A DNA stretch of 64,000 nucleotides from COE1 sp910588595 (GTDB taxonomy: Bacteria; Bacillota; Clostridia; Lachnospirales; Lachnospiraceae), in assembly GCA_948957135.1 (NCBI GenBank), contig CARDBT010000004.1:70386-134385 (forward strand), read 5' to 3'. The position numbers and the translations under genes are program-made. Of this stretch, positions 63,074 to 64,000 are shown in pieces. The stretch's first letter is position 1. Every line of letters begins with the position of its first letter. The notes under the pieces are model-generated. The model searched no databases and was not told the DNA's origin. It saw only the letters and a list, made by a program, of their open reading frames with translations.

Positions 63074-63587
63074 TGTCACTGCCTCCAAATAATTTCATCA
63101 TTTCCATGATCTCGCTCATATTAAGTCCGTTCATGTTTTCGCTGCCAGAGGATAGGTTTTCCATCACGGAACCGATGTCCATACCGCCGTTATTATCGGG
63201 GTTCAAAGTCTGGAAAAGTTCCATCATCTGCTGCATTTCGCGCACACTTTTCATTGCCCTTACGGCAGAAAGGATCTGATTAAATCCTTTTTCCTCGCTC
63301 GGGGCAAGATACTTGTGGATCGCTTTATAAATATTTTCAAAGTTGTCTGCCATGTCAGGATTTGTTTTTGTGTCTGTGTCCAGACTGCTGGCGTGGATCC
63401 CGCTCGCAAATCCTGAATTACCGCTGCCGAGAAGGGACAGGGTGTATTTGAATTCCATATATTTGATCAGAGCGGGCAGCATCCGGAAGTTGTCATTGTC
63501 CATAAAGGGCAGAAGGGACTTTAAGATCTGGATGTGATTCGTGGTATAGAAGTGGTCAAAAGCCAGCACGTAATCGTTATCCTCCAT
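63057..63587 (-). CDS. Hypothetical helical protein (first of pair)
   Basis: 176 residues, rich in Met, Asn and acidic residues. N-terminal helical segment (YVLAFDHFYTTNHIQILKSLL), a Gly/Ser middle, and a Met-rich C-terminus (MQQMMELFQTLNP, MSEIMEMMKLFGG). The start at 63587 follows GGAGGTTTGCT. It overlaps the next gene and lies downstream of the Cys/Gly-rich gene. Spore-related function is suggested only by the spore-forming context. Confidence 0.7.
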   Translation of the reverse strand: MEDNDYVLAFDHFYTTNHIQILKSLLPFMDNDNFRMLPALIKYMEFKYTLSLLGSGNSGFASGIHASSLDTDTKTNPDMADNFENIYKAIHKYLAPSEEKGFNQILSAVRAMKSVREMQQMMELFQTLNPDNNGGMDIGSVMENLSSGSENMNGLNMSEIMEMMKLFGGSDNGNQQ

Positions 63588-63654
63588 AGCAAACCTCCAA
63601 TTTTTCCTACCATAATCATATATATGAATCATCAGTGTTCATTATTACAATGTG

Positions 63655-63681
63655 AGAGGGTTCGTGTAGACGAACCCTCAG
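63655..63681 (-). terminator. Hairpin after the Cys/Gly-rich gene
   Basis: GAGGGTTCG/CGAACCCTC perfect stem, with little T-run on the minus strand; termination or RNA stability role. Confidence 0.6.
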
Positions 63682-63692
63682 GGATCAGGACA

Positions 63693-63980
63693 TTAGCAGC
63701 ATCCGCAGCCGTTATTGCCGTTTCCGCAGCAGCAGAGCAGGAGAAGGATCCAGATCCAGCTGCCACATCCGCTGTTGTTGCTCTCGCAGCCACATCCACA
63801 GCCGCATCCGTTGCCGTTGCCGAATCCGAAACCATTGCCGAATCCGCCGCCGCAGCAGGAAAGCAGGATAAGGATCCAGATCCAGCTGCCGCACCCGTTG
63901 TTGCTGCCGCACCCGCAGCCGCACTCCGGCATCGTATTTGTTTGGTTGCATCCGCAATGGCTTGCTGATAATTCACTCAT
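63693..63980 (-). CDS. Cys/Gly-rich repeat protein
   Basis: 95 residues composed of two copies of a module: Cys-Gly clusters (CGCGCG), SNNGCGSWIWILILL, then CCGGG-type residues. Each module has a short hydrophobic Trp-Ile-Leu segment flanked by cysteines. GGAGGTACTCAAC precedes the ATG at 63980. Small Cys/Gly-rich proteins of this kind occur in spore coats and exosporia, but no family can be named here. Confidence 0.75.
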   Translation of the reverse strand: MSELSASHCGCNQTNTMPECGCGCGSNNGCGSWIWILILLSCCGGGFGNGFGFGNGNGCGCGCGCESNNSGCGSWIWILLLLCCCGNGNNGCGCC

Positions 63981-64000
63981 GTTGAGTACCTCCGAAGAAG

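Noticed and set aside
63693..63980. RiPP precursor peptide
   Set aside because: Repeated Cys/Gly pattern resembles coat or structural proteins; no modification enzyme or leader-peptide pattern nearby.

Overview
The window looks like chromosome of a spore-forming, anaerobic Firmicute, most probably Lachnospiraceae (Roseburia/Blautia-like). Evidence: spoIVA beside the der-plsY-gpsA cluster, an oxygen-sensitive class III ribonucleotide reductase (nrdD/nrdG) with NrdR boxes, a T-box leader on tyrS, strong GGAGG ribosome sites, a very large secreted GH10 xylanase with a LysM anchor, and G+C close to one half in housekeeping genes. No species can be named from sequence alone.

Layout. 1-3.7 kb: end of a secreted/FG-GAP-like protein, a zinc-ribbon membrane protein and a CPA2 antiporter. 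3.9-12.3 kb: HPr-like protein, T-box-tyrS, PRPP synthetase, then the DUF512-der-plsY-gpsA cluster. 12.3-13.2 kb: an inserted VbhA/Fic toxin-antitoxin pair. 13.4-17.7 kb: MoxR ATPase/VWA pair, a small Cys-containing basic protein and spoIVA. 18.2-24.5 kb: cdd, a membrane-anchored MutS-like ATPase, a heterodimeric ABC exporter and a small P-loop protein; then tRNA-Val, a histidine phosphatase and an XRE-TPR regulator. 27.4-33.4 kb: the 2001-residue xylanase. 33.6-40.1 kb: a mini membrane protein, nrdDG, dUTPase, a CD3324-ParB-like fusion, TspO and prephenate dehydrogenase. 40.5-42.6 kb: an EF-G paralogue with altered GTPase motifs.

The most interesting block is 42.6-56 kb. A histidine kinase/response regulator pair is followed by two paralogous lipoproteins that appear to join a propeller-like N-terminal half to an ABC solute-binding protein, then two MalF/MalG-like permeases and an HlyD-type membrane-fusion protein. 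Three promoters in this block (regulator, lipoprotein 1, lipoprotein 2) share one architecture: TTAGAG(A/G)-N4-TTAGAGA-N9-TAnnnT. This predicts that the regulator activates its own gene and both lipoprotein units. No ABC ATPase is encoded here. An AT-rich AAA ATPase + HEPN pair (the HEPN gene frameshifted) sits inside the block and looks like a defence insertion.

56-64 kb: DUF3737 beta-helix protein, a Ca-loop/Cys/His-rich secreted protein, an RtcB-like ligase, a cytidylate-kinase-like protein, leuS, a translationally coupled LeuRS-tail-like protein, and a minus-strand group of small proteins including a Cys/Gly-rich repeat protein.

Two ~134-bp MITE-like elements (7475-7609 and 17939-18071) have matching internal hairpins, terminal inverted repeats and 8-bp flanking duplications. 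All assignments come from reading the sequence; no database search was run.
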